Counted from the first letter of the stretch, positions 40,861-50,994 are shown. The stretch: DNA of 50,994 nucleotides from Alcaligenaceae bacterium (GCA_029267315.1 JAJUJD010000004.1:1-50994); one strand, 5' to 3'. Notes: generated from the sequence alone by a model not told the origin. Program-made: numbers and translations.

Positions 40861-41619
40861 TTACTGAGCCGCAGCAGGCTTGCCAAACCACTTTTCGTAA
40901 ATGGCGTCGTATTGGCCATTCTTGCGCAGCTCTGCAAGCGCTTCGTTCACGACAGGAACGAGTTCGCTACCTTTGGGGAAGGCGATACCGTAGAAATCGC
41001 CGCTCTTGAGTGAGCCGACCACTTTGACCTGACCTTTGCCGGCGGTGTTGGCGAAGTACTGCAGGTTGGGCGTGTCGTGTACCACGGCGTCTACTCTGCC
41101 CGTGGCCAGTTCAAGGAATGCGTTATCGATATTGGGGAAAAGCTTCAACTTGGCGTTGGGGACGTTTTCCTTGAGGTAATCGACCGTCGCCGTACCAATT
41201 TTGACGGCGACCAGCTTTCCGTCGAGATCGGAGGCTTTGCTGATGTCGTTATTGTTCGTTCCTACCAGCAGCGCAAGGCCGCTTTCGTAGTAGGGGTCGG
41301 AGAAATCGATCACCTTCTTGCGGTCGTCACGGATGGTGATACCCGCCAGCGCAACATCGAGATTGCGGGTTTGAAGCCCCGGAATGATGCCGTTGAAATC
41401 CATGGGGCGCAATTGGTAGGAAAGGCCAGCCTGCTTGGCGATGGCTTCCCAGAGATCAATGTCGAAGCCTGTGTATTTACCGTCTTGCTTAAACTCAAAC
41501 GGGACGAAAGCCGTGTCAGTGGCGACGATGAGCTCTTTGCCCTGCGCCATGGCCTGGCCTGCGGGAAGCGCAAGCGCCAACGTGAGGGCGGCCAAAGTCT
41601 TGTAAAGGTTCTTCGACAT
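40861..41619 (-). CDS. Polar amino acid ABC transporter substrate-binding protein (GlnH-like)
   Basis: [69 protein letters not shown] at 41619. Confidence 0.93.
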   Translation of the reverse strand: MSKNLYKTLAALTLALALPAGQAMAQGKELIVATDTAFVPFEFKQDGKYTGFDIDLWEAIAKQAGLSYQLRPMDFNGIIPGLQTRNLDVALAGITIRDDRKKVIDFSDPYYESGLALLVGTNNNDISKASDLDGKLVAVKIGTATVDYLKENVPNAKLKLFPNIDNAFLELATGRVDAVVHDTPNLQYFANTAGKGQVKVVGSLKSGDFYGIAFPKGSELVPVVNEALAELRKNGQYDAIYEKWFGKPAAAQ

Positions 41620-41710
41620 GTTGTCTCCTTGTGCGTTCTCGTGGATGAGATTATGTGCCCCACCGTCGCTCGTGACAACGGCGGGATAGAGCTTATCGTA
41701 ACCGATTCCT

Positions 41711-42502
41711 TCAGAAGGCCGGTACGATGGAACCTTTGTACTGGCTCTGGATGTAATTGCGAACCTCATCCGTCTGCAACGCCTTCACCAGCTTCTGCAC
41801 GCGGGCGTCGTCCTTTTTGGCTGCAGTGGTAGCCACGAGATTGGCGTACGGGGAGTCTTCGCCTTCAATGAACAGTGCATCTGCCGTCGGATTCAAACCG
41901 GCTTCCAGCGCGTAGTTGGTGTTGATCAGAGCAATGTCCACGTCGGGAAGCACACGCGGCAGTGTGGCAGCCTCGAGCTCGCGGAAACGCAACTTCTTGG
42001 GGTTCTCGACCACATCACGGGCCGTGGCCAGTAGGTTTTCCGGATCCTTTAGCTTAATCAGGCCCTGGGACTGCAGCAACAGCAGGGCGCGTGCGCCATT
42101 GGAAGGATCGTTGGGAAGAGCAACTTGGGCGCCTTCCTTCAGCTCGTCAATGCTCTTGATCTTGCTGGAATAGGCACCGAAGGGCTCAACATGAACCAGG
42201 CCGACCGATACCAGATCAGTCTTGCGCTCCTGGTTATAGGTGTCCATGTAAGGCTTATGCTGGAAAAAATTGGCATCGAGCGCGCCGTCGACTACCTGAG
42301 CGTTCGGCTGCACATAGTCAGTGAACACCTTGATTTCCAGCTCCACGCCCTCTTTGGCCAGGGCAGGTTTGACGAATTCCAGCAGCTCAGCGTGAGGCAC
42401 AGGCGTTGCCGCCACACTGAGTTTCTCAGCCTGAGCGGCAGAGGCAGCAAAGAGCGCAGACAGGGCGATCGCTGCGACAGGGGCGAACTTCTTCAACGAC
42501 AT
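41711..42502 (-). CDS. metQ: Methionine ABC transporter substrate-binding protein
   Basis: [61 protein letters not shown]. Confidence 0.95.
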   Translation of the reverse strand: MSLKKFAPVAAIALSALFAASAAQAEKLSVAATPVPHAELLEFVKPALAKEGVELEIKVFTDYVQPNAQVVDGALDANFFQHKPYMDTYNQERKTDLVSVGLVHVEPFGAYSSKIKSIDELKEGAQVALPNDPSNGARALLLLQSQGLIKLKDPENLLATARDVVENPKKLRFRELEAATLPRVLPDVDIALINTNYALEAGLNPTADALFIEGEDSPYANLVATTAAKKDDARVQKLVKALQTDEVRNYIQSQYKGSIVPAF

Positions 42503-42524
42503 GTTTGTATCTCCAATTGAGGAC

Positions 42525-43183
42525 TTACTTACGATTGAGTCGGGCGACCAAGCGGTCGCCGAACACTTGCAGCAGTTGCACCATGATGACGAGAATCACC
42601 ACCGTCACCACCATGACATCCGACTGGTAGCGCTGGTACCCAAAGCGCACGGCCAGATCACCCAGGCCACCGCCTCCGATGACACCCGACATGGCGGAAT
42701 AGCCCACCAGTGCGATGGCCGTGACCACCACAGCGGCGACAATTCCCGTCATGGCCTCGGGCAATAAGGCCAGCAGCACAGTCTGACGGGAATTGGCCCC
42801 CATTGCACGGCATGCTTCGGACACTCCAGGGTCCAGTTCGCGCAGTACGTTCTCGACCAGCCTCGCGAAAAATGGTGCTGCACTGACAACTAGAGGGGGA
42901 ACCGCTCCCTCCACACCCAGCGACGTCCCCGCCACAACCCGTGTGACCGGGATCATGACGATCAATAAAATGAGAAAAGGTACCGAGCGCAAGACGTTCA
43001 CAATGAACGAAAGCACTTGGTAGACCGGCGTATTTGCCAGCATCTGGCGCGGGCTGGTCAGAAACAGCAGAATGCCCAACGGCAGACCGATGATGACGGT
43101 GAAAAGCAGTGAAAACCCGGTCATCAGCAAGGTGTCTATGGTCGCTTCGCCTATGAGCGCCCAGTCGATGTCACCGAAATTCA
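42525..43183 (-). CDS. metI: Methionine ABC transporter permease
   Basis: TLLMTGFSLLFTVIIGLPLGILLFLTSPRQML, MGANSRQTVLLALLPEAMTGIV; ATG at 43183. Confidence 0.95.
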
Positions 43184-44191
43184 TCGCTGCAACTCCTCGC
43201 ATTCAACGCCTTGGTCGCGCAGTAGCTGGGGCAGCCGCGCGCATGCGTCGGCGTCACCCTGCACGGCCACCACCAGCTGCCCGTAGGGCGTGTCTTTGAT
43301 GCGGCCGACCGAACCCTGCAAGATGCTGAAATCCACGTTCAGTTCCCTGCTCACCCGCGTGAGCAGCGGTTGCAAAGTGGTAGCGCCGCGGAAGCTCAAT
43401 CGCAAGAGTTCGCCCTGCATACCCTGAGCCATATCTCGCCAGCCTTCGGCGTCCATGCCGCTTTCTGAGAGCAGCGACTGGGTGACCGGATGCTGGGGAT
43501 GGAGGAATACATCCATAACGGGGCCCTGTTCCACGATCTTGCCCGCATCTATGACGGCGACCTTATCGCACACCGTGCGTATGACATCCATGCCGTGTGT
43601 GATGAGCACGATGGTCAAGCCCAGATCGCGATTAATGTCGATGAGCAAGCGCAAAATCGATTGCGTCGTTTCCGGGTCGAGTGCGGAAGTCGCTTCGTCG
43701 CATAGCAGCAGTCGCGGTTTGCTGGCGAGCGCCCGCGCGATGCCCACCCGTTGCTGTTGCCCCCCCGAGAGTTGTCGAGGGTATTTATTGGCATGCTCAG
43801 ACAGCCCGACCAGAGCTAGAACCTCGGCAGCCCGTTCACGCTGTTGCGCCCGGCTCAGACCCGCCAGGCGCAGTGGGAAACAGACATTGTCCAGCACCGT
43901 TCTGCTGGTCAGCAGGTTGAAGTGCTGGAAGACCATGCCCACAGTCTGTCGGAAGGTGCGCAGGCGTGCCTCGTCGTAGGCAGTGATATCCTCTGAGTCG
44001 ATCAGCACCCGGCCTTCAGTGGGACGCTCAAGCAAGTTCAGCATGCGAATCAGCGTGCTCTTCCCTGCTCCCGATCGACCAATGATGCCGAATATTTCAC
44101 CGCGCTCGATGCGCAGACTCACGCCCGCGAGCGCATGGGATACCCGATGCGGCGTCGCATATGTTTTGCGCAGGTTTTCAAGGACAATCAA
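43181..44191 (-). CDS. metN: Methionine ABC transporter ATP-binding protein
   Basis: [87 protein letters not shown]-terminal NIL-type domain. Confidence 0.95.
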   Translation of the reverse strand: MIVLENLRKTYATPHRVSHALAGVSLRIERGEIFGIIGRSGAGKSTLIRMLNLLERPTEGRVLIDSEDITAYDEARLRTFRQTVGMVFQHFNLLTSRTVLDNVCFPLRLAGLSRAQQRERAAEVLALVGLSEHANKYPRQLSGGQQQRVGIARALASKPRLLLCDEATSALDPETTQSILRLLIDINRDLGLTIVLITHGMDVIRTVCDKVAVIDAGKIVEQGPVMDVFLHPQHPVTQSLLSESGMDAEGWRDMAQGMQGELLRLSFRGATTLQPLLTRVSRELNVDFSILQGSVGRIKDTPYGQLVVAVQGDADACARLPQLLRDQGVECEELQR

Positions 44192-44353
44192 GGCGGGGGC
44201 TCTCTATAGGGGCTGGATAGCCGCTCCAGGCCAAGGGACGGCAGAATTTAACATGATGATCTGACGCAATTTCGCGTTAACTTAGAACTTCCGGTTATTT
44301 GGAATGACTCCGCGGAAGCCTCCTATTCTATCAACGCAGAATTTTTTCCTGGC

Positions 44354-44722
44354 ATGACCCGTATTAATTGCGTACCCGTAGAGGAACTGAGTGGCCCACA
44401 CCTTGTTGCCGAATACCGCGAATTGCCGCGCGTGTTCGCCCTGGCAGGCAAGGCGGCAGCAAGAGGCGCGTTCGTACAGCCCGAAAGATACACTTTGGGC
44501 AAGGGGCACATGCTTTTTTTCTACACACGCTTGGGCTATCTGGTCCGGCGCCACCAGGATCTGGTGACGGAGATGAAGCGTCGTGGCTATAAGCCCAGTT
44601 TCGACGGGGTTCGCCGGGAACAGTTCCCAGACATACCGGACAAATTCTGGAACGACTGGCGACCAGATGAAGAGGCGCTGCGGCTGAACCGGCAGCGCAT
44701 TGCCGAGCGCATGGGCGGCTAG
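44354..44722 (+). CDS. Pyrimidine-dimer DNA glycosylase/AP lyase of the T4 endonuclease V (DenV) type
   Basis: MTRINCVPVEELSGPHLVAEYRELPRVFALAGKAAARG and LGKGHMLFFYTRLGYLVRRHQDLVTEMKRRGYKP match the remembered T4 EndoV sequence, including Thr2 and Glu23. Confidence 0.92.
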   Translation: MTRINCVPVEELSGPHLVAEYRELPRVFALAGKAAARGAFVQPERYTLGKGHMLFFYTRLGYLVRRHQDLVTEMKRRGYKPSFDGVRREQFPDIPDKFWNDWRPDEEALRLNRQRIAERMGG

Positions 44723-45267
44723 TTGCTGCGAATCACTTCTTCGACCGGAAAGCCCAGCGTTCCAGCGTAATCTAGCAAGGCTTGCACGCGTTGACCATCG
44801 GCATTCTTGTCACGGGTCAACACCCACAGGTACTTGCGGTCGGGCGTACCTACCAGAGAGTAAGAATAATCGTCGTCCAGGCGGAGGATCCAGTAGTCGC
44901 CCCACACCATAGGCAACCAACTGGTCCAGGCAGGTGCGAAACGCACTTCCAGCTTCGCCGGATCCGCCTGCGGGCCAGATTCCGCCAGCCTTCCCACGGC
45001 CTCGGCGCGCTTCATGGAGCCGTCGCTCTCGCGGCACTGATTCACCACCTTCAGCGTGCCATCCGTATTCAAGGAATATTCCGCCTGCACATCACCGGCG
45101 CAATGTTTCTGAAAGCTGTTGGGCAGACGCGCCTGTTCATGCCAGACACCCGTATATTTCTGCAGGTCCACGCCGGTCTGGGTCGGCAAGGCTGCCGGCT
45201 TTGAGGCACAACCAGCCAGAACCGCCACCACAGCTATCGCTCCAGCGCCCAGAAGTATCTTCTTCAT
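44719..45267 (-). CDS. blc: Outer-membrane lipocalin lipoprotein (Blc-like)
   Basis: Lipobox AVVAVLAGC; VDLQKYTGVWHEQARLPNSFQKHCAGDVQAEYSL, WLPMVWGDYWILRLDDDYSYSLVGTPDRKYLWVLTR. Confidence 0.93.
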   Translation of the reverse strand: MKKILLGAGAIAVVAVLAGCASKPAALPTQTGVDLQKYTGVWHEQARLPNSFQKHCAGDVQAEYSLNTDGTLKVVNQCRESDGSMKRAEAVGRLAESGPQADPAKLEVRFAPAWTSWLPMVWGDYWILRLDDDYSYSLVGTPDRKYLWVLTRDKNADGQRVQALLDYAGTLGFPVEEVIRSN

Positions 45268-45305
45268 ATTCTTTCCTTCGGCGCTGCCCCCGAAGGTGGC
45301 GCGCC

Positions 45306-46136
45306 TCAATGACTATAGACAGCCTCTAAAGGCAAAATCGATGCCAGGGTGTCTACAGGGTCGGCAAACGTGGGGTGTTCGCCTGGCTTGCACTGATGCG
45401 CCGCGACCGCACCCAGAATAATGACAGAAGGGCTAGCCATAGTGTGCCGCCGCACGTCTTCCGCGAGCTCAGCCAACGTCGTGGTGATGTGTCGTTGGCC
45501 GCCGCACGTGACCTGCTGGACCACCGCCACGGGCAGATCACTCGGAAAGCCGGCCAGCTGCAATTCGGCCGTAAGGGTGTCAACCTGGCTGATACCCATA
45601 TAGCAGATGATGGTCAGTCCGCTCTGGGCAAGCGCCTGCCAGTCGGGCCGCGAGCCATCCACCGTGTGTGCCGTTACCAAGGTTACCCCGCGCGCCAATC
45701 GGCGATGAGTCAGGGGCATGCCCAGGGCGCTGCCTACTGCGAGCCCGGCCGTGATGCCACTGACGCTATCGACCGGTATTCCCTGCTGGTTCAGCCATTC
45801 CATTTCCTCGCCACCACGTCCGAAAATGAAAGGATCTCCACCTTTCAGGCGCGCCACGGTATGGCCTTGATTCGCGTAACTGGCCATGAGGCGAAGAATG
45901 AAGGACTGTGAAGTCGATGGGCAGCCACCCCGCTTGCCCACGTTCACAATTCGTGTGCCCGCGTCCGCCAGCTCAAGGATTTCGGGGCTGACGAGGTCGT
46001 CCACCAACCATACGGTACATGTCCTCAGCACACGTGCCGCTTTGATTGTGAGAAGGTCCGGGTCACCGGGCCCTGCTCCAATCAACCATACTTTGCCCGG
46101 ACTGCGAGGTATCTTGGCTTGGGTATAGGTCATCAT
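45306..46136 (-). CDS. cobA: Uroporphyrinogen-III C-methyltransferase (siroheme synthesis)
   Basis: GKVWLIGAGPGDPDLLTIKAARVL, ARLKGGDPFIFGRGGEEMEWL, GITAGLAVGSALGMPLTHR; ATGA overlap with nasA. Confidence 0.95.
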   Translation of the reverse strand: MMTYTQAKIPRSPGKVWLIGAGPGDPDLLTIKAARVLRTCTVWLVDDLVSPEILELADAGTRIVNVGKRGGCPSTSQSFILRLMASYANQGHTVARLKGGDPFIFGRGGEEMEWLNQQGIPVDSVSGITAGLAVGSALGMPLTHRRLARGVTLVTAHTVDGSRPDWQALAQSGLTIICYMGISQVDTLTAELQLAGFPSDLPVAVVQQVTCGGQRHITTTLAELAEDVRRHTMASPSVIILGAVAAHQCKPGEHPTFADPVDTLASILPLEAVYSH

Positions 46137-48853
46137 GCTGCGTGCTCCCTCGATTTGGCTCGCTGAATCATTTGCTTGATCTGCGGTACGCAAGAGCCAC
46201 ATCCCGTGCCGCATTTCAGATTCGCCTTGAGCTGATCCAGATCCTGACCCTCGGCGATCGCCTGCTCCAGCGCGGCGTCACTCACGTTTTCACACGTGCA
46301 GACTACGCTGGCGCGTCTCACTGTCGGGCCTCGTCCGGCCAGTACCAGTGCGGGGTTTTCCGGCGGCATACCACTTTGGGCCCACGCCAGTAAGGCATCC
46401 TGTGCACGGATGTCGCCAGCCAACAGAAAAGCCACAAGGCTCTGCCCATCTCGACGGAGTCGACGTAGCCGCCCACGGGCGGGATCGTCGAAGGCCATAT
46501 CGGCGTGGTCTAGGCTCAGTTCTGCGAGCAAACGTTCCAGCGTGGCAGTGTCCGGCGGCTCATGGGCTCCCAGGTGCAGTCTTACACCCTCGCCGCCCAA
46601 GGCAGTGGGAACGATGACCGCATAGGGAAATACGAGCAGCCAATGGTTCAAACGTGCTCGTAGGGACGCTATGCCTCCTCGCAGCCAGGCAACGGCCTGC
46701 CAGGCGAATGCTGCCGGCTCGATGCGGACCGCACTATGCTTGAGCTCCGGTTGGCGGGAAATGGGGTCCCGCGCGTCATTGGCCAGTGCATTGACGCCAT
46801 TGCCGGACAGGAATGCGCTGCCCCAGTGCATGGGTATGAAGGCCTGCCCTGGTTTGACGGAATCGTCCGACGCCGCAGGCAGATATACCTCCCCGCGTCT
46901 CGACCTCACTCTGGCAAGGCCTTGCTCGTTCAAACGGAATCGCCGCATGTCGAGTGGGTGCAGATGTAGCTGAGGCATTTCTTCATGACGCGTCAGTGCC
47001 GGTACAAGTCCGGTACGTGTCATAGTGTGCCACTGGTCGCGCAAGCGTCCGGTGGTCAGAGCAACGGGAAACTGCGCCGATACAGCGTCTGCCACCGCCG
47101 TATAGGCGACGTCCAGAAAGCGCGCCCGACCACTGGCCGTCGGAAACAGGCCGTCTGCGTAAAGCCGCTTTGATTCGACCGCCCCAGCCCGATACGGCCA
47201 TTGCTGCGGGCCCTGAGCCTCGAGAACGTCGTAATCCAGTGCGCTGTAATCCAGATCTCGGCCCGCCGTGGTTGCAACGTGTTCGGCAAAGATGGCCGCT
47301 TCGCCAGAATAGTCAAAGAGTGACCGTTTCTCCGGCGCAATCTTCGTAGCAAGCCGCTTCGCCACTTCACACACCAGCTTCCAGTCGGGCTGAGCATCCC
47401 CTGGCGGTCGAATAGCCGCGCGCACACGGCTGATCCTCCGTTCTGAGTTCGTCACGGTTCCACTTTTCTCAGGCCAGGTGGCAGCCGGCAGAATAAGGTC
47501 AGCATAGGCAAGCGTCTCGGTTCCAACAAACGCTTCCTGCACAATGACCATCTCAGCTTTCGCCAGTGCTGCCCGCACTTTCGCCTGATTGGGCAGGGAT
47601 TGCGCTGGGTTGGTGGCCGCAATCCACAACACCTTGATTCGTCCATCCAGTACGGCATCGAACATCTCCAGCGCCGGAAGGCCGGGTGTTTCGGGCAGTG
47701 AATGCACGCCCCAGATTGCGGCGACTTCCGCACGGTGGCTTGCTTCTTTCGGGTCACGATGGCCCGGCAGCAACGTGGCCATGCCTCCCGCCTCGCGCCC
47801 GCCCATGGCATTGGGCTGTCCCGTCAGGGAAAATGGACCGCTTCCAGGCCGACCCAGCTGCCCTGTGGCCAGATGCAGATGAATGAGAGCCGCATTTTTG
47901 TCCGTCCCGCTGCTGGACTGGTTCAGCCCCATGGTGTAGAGCGAGAGCGCCGACTTGGCTCGGCCGAACCAATGTGCACAGCGGATGATGTCCGCCGCGG
48001 GAATGCCACAGATCCGTTCCACGGCATTGGGTGTGAATTCGTGGATGCGGCGCTTCAGGGCTTCGAATCCTTGGGTATGGTTCTCTATGTAGGCCTTATC
48101 GATCAGATCGTCCCAGACCAGCACATTCAGCATGGCGTGAAATAGTGCCACGTCGGTGCCTGGCGCTATCGGCAAATGCAGGTCGGCCAGGTCACAGGTA
48201 GATGTACGGCGCGGGTCGATTACCACCACCTTCATTTCCGGACGCTTTTCCCTGGCCACGGCCAGCCGCTGGTAGAGAACGGGATGCGCGTAGGCCATAT
48301 TCGAACCTGCGATCAGCACGGTATCGGCATGATCCAGATCCTCATAGCAGGCAGGTGGAGCATCTGCGCCGAGCGTGAGCTTGTAACCCATGACGGCGCT
48401 GGACATGCACAAGCGCGAATTAGTATCGATATTGTTGGTACCGACAAGCCCCCGAGCAAACTTGTTGAAGACGGCGTAGTCTTCTGTCAGAAGCTGACCC
48501 GACAGATAGAAGCCGACGGCATCTGGTCCATCGCGGCGTATCACTTCCGCAAGTTTCGCGGCCGCGAGTTCGTATGCATCGCTCAGTGCGATGGGACGCC
48601 GCTCCGCGTCCTTCTGCGTACGCCCCTGTGCTCCCAGCACCCTGCTATCGTCATCCCGCACGGTAGCGGCGAGCGCCATGCCCTTGCTGCAGAGCCTGCC
48701 CCGGCTCGAAGGATGCGACTCATCGCCGCTGATGCTCGTGACCTGTCCGTTCTGGACATGGACACGCACACCGCAGCCGGTGCCACAATAGCAGCACACC
48801 GATGCCACACTTTCCCGGACGGGCTCTTCTGGCGGAGCACTGACAGCATGCAT
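46133..48853 (-). CDS. nasA: Assimilatory nitrate reductase catalytic subunit (molybdopterin) with C-terminal BFD-like [2Fe-2S] domain
   Basis: CCYCGTGCGVRVHV, GRLCSKGMAL, PNAMGGREAGGMATLLPGHRDP; C-terminal VVCTCENVSDAALEQAI...CGTGCGSCVPQIKQMI. Confidence 0.95.
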   Translation of the reverse strand: MHAVSAPPEEPVRESVASVCCYCGTGCGVRVHVQNGQVTSISGDESHPSSRGRLCSKGMALAATVRDDDSRVLGAQGRTQKDAERRPIALSDAYELAAAKLAEVIRRDGPDAVGFYLSGQLLTEDYAVFNKFARGLVGTNNIDTNSRLCMSSAVMGYKLTLGADAPPACYEDLDHADTVLIAGSNMAYAHPVLYQRLAVAREKRPEMKVVVIDPRRTSTCDLADLHLPIAPGTDVALFHAMLNVLVWDDLIDKAYIENHTQGFEALKRRIHEFTPNAVERICGIPAADIIRCAHWFGRAKSALSLYTMGLNQSSSGTDKNAALIHLHLATGQLGRPGSGPFSLTGQPNAMGGREAGGMATLLPGHRDPKEASHRAEVAAIWGVHSLPETPGLPALEMFDAVLDGRIKVLWIAATNPAQSLPNQAKVRAALAKAEMVIVQEAFVGTETLAYADLILPAATWPEKSGTVTNSERRISRVRAAIRPPGDAQPDWKLVCEVAKRLATKIAPEKRSLFDYSGEAAIFAEHVATTAGRDLDYSALDYDVLEAQGPQQWPYRAGAVESKRLYADGLFPTASGRARFLDVAYTAVADAVSAQFPVALTTGRLRDQWHTMTRTGLVPALTRHEEMPQLHLHPLDMRRFRLNEQGLARVRSRRGEVYLPAASDDSVKPGQAFIPMHWGSAFLSGNGVNALANDARDPISRQPELKHSAVRIEPAAFAWQAVAWLRGGIASLRARLNHWLLVFPYAVIVPTALGGEGVRLHLGAHEPPDTATLERLLAELSLDHADMAFDDPARGRLRRLRRDGQSLVAFLLAGDIRAQDALLAWAQSGMPPENPALVLAGRGPTVRRASVVCTCENVSDAALEQAIAEGQDLDQLKANLKCGTGCGSCVPQIKQMIQRAKSREHAA

Positions 48854-48854
48854 G

Positions 48855-49193
48855 TCAGAGCCCGCCTAAATCCAAATGGACCATGTCGTCCTCGATCTTC
48901 ACCGGGACCTTGCGTGCACAGCCCTCATCCGGTGCGAGCGCCTGACCGCTCTCCAGATCAATATTCCAGCTGTGCAAAGGGCAGGTCACCGAGTGCCCAT
49001 GGATGAGGCCGGATGACAGCGGGCCGCCTCTATGCGGACAGCGATCAACCAGCGCGAACACATGGCCGTCCACGGCTTTGAATACTGCGATGTCCGGGGC
49101 GGACCGATGCTGAACCACGCGTGACCCCTGGATAGGTACTTCATCAACATGGCAGACGGAGACCCAGTTGCAGGAAGAAATTACGGTACTCAT
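48855..49193 (-). CDS. nirD: Nitrite reductase small subunit (Rieske-type)
   Basis: FALVDRCPHRGGPLSSGLIHGHSVTCPLHSWNIDLESGQALAPDEG. Confidence 0.95.
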   Translation of the reverse strand: MSTVISSCNWVSVCHVDEVPIQGSRVVQHRSAPDIAVFKAVDGHVFALVDRCPHRGGPLSSGLIHGHSVTCPLHSWNIDLESGQALAPDEGCARKVPVKIEDDMVHLDLGGL

Positions 49194-49201
49194 GGCATGC
49201 C

Positions 49202-50994
49202 TTAGACAGTCAATGGTTCGAATTCGCGGCGCGCGGGCGTAGCGGGAATACGCTCAGCCCAAGGGTCGGTGACAAACGACAGGGCGAACTTGAGCCTCGC
49301 GTAAAGTTCAGCTCGGTTGGCAGCGTTCTGCACGACCTTTTCCTTGGCGTGATCCAGGCCAACCCGAGCCAGATAGTGGCAGGTGCGCTCCAGATAAAAG
49401 GCTTCCTCGCGATACAGCTGCAGGAAGGCCCCGCAATACTCCAGCACTTCCTCCGGGGTCTGTACCTTGGCAAAGAACTGCGCGACTTCGGTCTTGATGC
49501 CGCCATTTCCGCCTACGTGAATTTCCCAGCCGGATTCCACCGCAATAATGCCGATGTCCTTGATCCCGGATTCCGCGCAGTTGCGCGGGCAACCGGATAC
49601 GGCCAGTTTGACCTTATGCGGGCTGCTCATGCCGAAAAGGGTCTTCTCAAGGGATATGCCCATGGAAGTCGAATCCTGTGTGCCGAATCGGCAGAACTCC
49701 TTGCCCACGCAGGTCTTTACGGTACGCAGATTCTTTCCATAGGCGTGGCCGGAGGGCATGTCGAGTTCCTTCCAGACATGCGGCAGGTCGTCCTTTCGCA
49801 CTCCCAGCAAGTCGATGCGCTGGCCGCCCGTAACCTTGACCATGGGAACCTGATATTTCTCGGCAACGTCGGCAATGCGGCGCAGCTCCGCTGGACTGGT
49901 CACTCCACCCCACATGCGGGGCACGACCGAGTACGTGCCATCTTTCTGGATGTTGGCGTGGACGCGCTCGTTGACCAACTTGGACTGGCCGTCGTCCTGA
50001 GCCTCTCCGGGCCAGGTTGAAGTCACGTAATAGTTCAATGCCGGACGACACGTGGCGCAGCCATCCGGCGTGCGCCATTCCAGAAAGCGCATCGTTTCTG
50101 AAATTGATGTCAGGTGCTGTTCCCGGATCGCCTTGCGGATCTGACCGTGGGTGTAGTCGCCACAGCCACAGATCGGTTTTTCGCCCTTGGGTTTGATGTC
50201 CGCAGCGCCGCCAACACAATTGATCAGAATCTGTTCAACCAGACCGGAACATGACCCGCAAGAACTGGACGCCTTGGTGTGTTTCTTAATCTCGTCGAGC
50301 GTGAACAAGCCCTTTTCCCGGATCGCCTGAACGATGGTGCCTTTGGTCACGCCATTGCAACCGCAAACCTCCGCGGTATCGGGCATGCTGCCGACGCTGC
50401 TCTCCCCCGCCAGCCCCGTGTCACTGGCTGCGCTTTCCCCAAACATGAGATGTTCGCGCAGCTCACCGATGGCCCGACCTTCGCGAATCAGACGGAAATA
50501 CCAGGCACCGTCGGCGGTATCGCCGTACAGGCAGGCACCTACCAGACGATCGTCTTTGACGACAAGTTTCTTGTATACGCCGGCGGCGGGGTCGGCAAAA
50601 GTAATGCATTCGGCCTGGGTATCACCGTTGAAGTCGCCGGCAGAAAAGACGTCAATGCCCGTGACCTTCAGTTTGGTGGACACGGCACTGCCCGCATAGC
50701 GGCCAATCCCGAACTGAGCCAGATGGTTGGCAGCGACTTTTGCTTGCTCGAAAAGTGGTGCCACCAGCCCGTATGCGATACCACGATGCGAGACACATTC
50801 GCCCACCGCATAGATGCTAGGGTCGAAGGTCTGCATGGTGTCACTGACGACAATACCCCTGTCAGTATGAATGCCAGCCTGTTCCGCCAACTGCGTATTG
50901 GGCCGGATGCCGACGGCCATGACCACCAGATCAGCGGCGACTTCCGAACCATCGCTGAAACGCAGTCCGCGTACTTTGCCCGACTCATCACCCA
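49202..50994 (-). CDS. nirB: NAD(P)H nitrite reductase large subunit, 5' end cut by window edge
   Basis: VCGCNGVTKGTIVQAI, KASSSCGSCSGLVEQIL, VGKEFCRFGTQDSTSMG, VSGCPRNCAESGIKDIG siroheme/4Fe-4S motifs. Frame stays open through 50994 (DESGKVRGLRFSDGSEVAADLVVMAVGIRP). Confidence 0.95.
   Translation of the reverse strand, partial: GDESGKVRGLRFSDGSEVAADLVVMAVGIRPNTQLAEQAGIHTDRGIVVSDTMQTFDPSIYAVGECVSHRGIAYGLVAPLFEQAKVAANHLAQFGIGRYAGSAVSTKLKVTGIDVFSAGDFNGDTQAECITFADPAAGVYKKLVVKDDRLVGACLYGDTADGAWYFRLIREGRAIGELREHLMFGESAASDTGLAGESSVGSMPDTAEVCGCNGVTKGTIVQAIREKGLFTLDEIKKHTKASSSCGSCSGLVEQILINCVGGAADIKPKGEKPICGCGDYTHGQIRKAIREQHLTSISETMRFLEWRTPDGCATCRPALNYYVTSTWPGEAQDDGQSKLVNERVHANIQKDGTYSVVPRMWGGVTSPAELRRIADVAEKYQVPMVKVTGGQRIDLLGVRKDDLPHVWKELDMPSGHAYGKNLRTVKTCVGKEFCRFGTQDSTSMGISLEKTLFGMSSPHKVKLAVSGCPRNCAESGIKDIGIIAVESGWEIHVGGNGGIKTEVAQFFAKVQTPEEVLEYCGAFLQLYREEAFYLERTCHYLARVGLDHAKEKVVQNAANRAELYARLKFALSFVTDPWAERIPATPARREFEPLTV

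Noticed and set aside
44192-44353. SAM or other riboswitch upstream of metN
   Set aside because: No recognisable riboswitch core in the short leader.
48176-49006. 276-aa plus-strand ORF opposite nasA/nirD
   Set aside because: Shadow ORF of the confidently identified nasA; His/Arg-rich without motif.
1-50994. CRISPR arrays, defence islands, transposons, toxin-antitoxin pairs, prophage
   Set aside because: No regularly spaced direct repeats, transposase, Cas, restriction or phage structural proteins seen in the translated ORFs.

Overview
The window is a gene-dense, GC-rich chromosomal segment of a betaproteobacterium. The gene content and order look like Alcaligenaceae/Burkholderiales, but that placement is inference. 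Most of it is conserved housekeeping: recR-ybaB-dnaX-4.5S RNA, xerD, tRNA-Arg(CCT), mntP, tsaE-amiC-mutL-miaA, purM, hda, pcnB-folK, glyQS-gmhB-plsC, lptD-surA-rsmA, amgK-murU, two amino-acid ABC transporters (polar amino acid; metNIQ) and a nirBD-nasA-cobA nitrate assimilation operon. I found no CRISPR array, rRNA, transposase, prophage or obvious genomic island, and no clear-cut novel multi-gene system. The items most worth a second look are: a T4 endonuclease V (DenV)-type pyrimidine-dimer glycosylase; a candidate itaconate/mesaconate/citramalate (C5-dicarboxylate) operon; a FadE-like protein lacking the usual acyl-CoA dehydrogenase motifs; an in-frame hexanucleotide repeat in mutL; a fused SpmA-SpmB protein in a non-sporulating lineage; and an amino-acid ABC permease with an apparent two-helix insertion. 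All family assignments come from reading the translated ORFs by eye; no database search was run.
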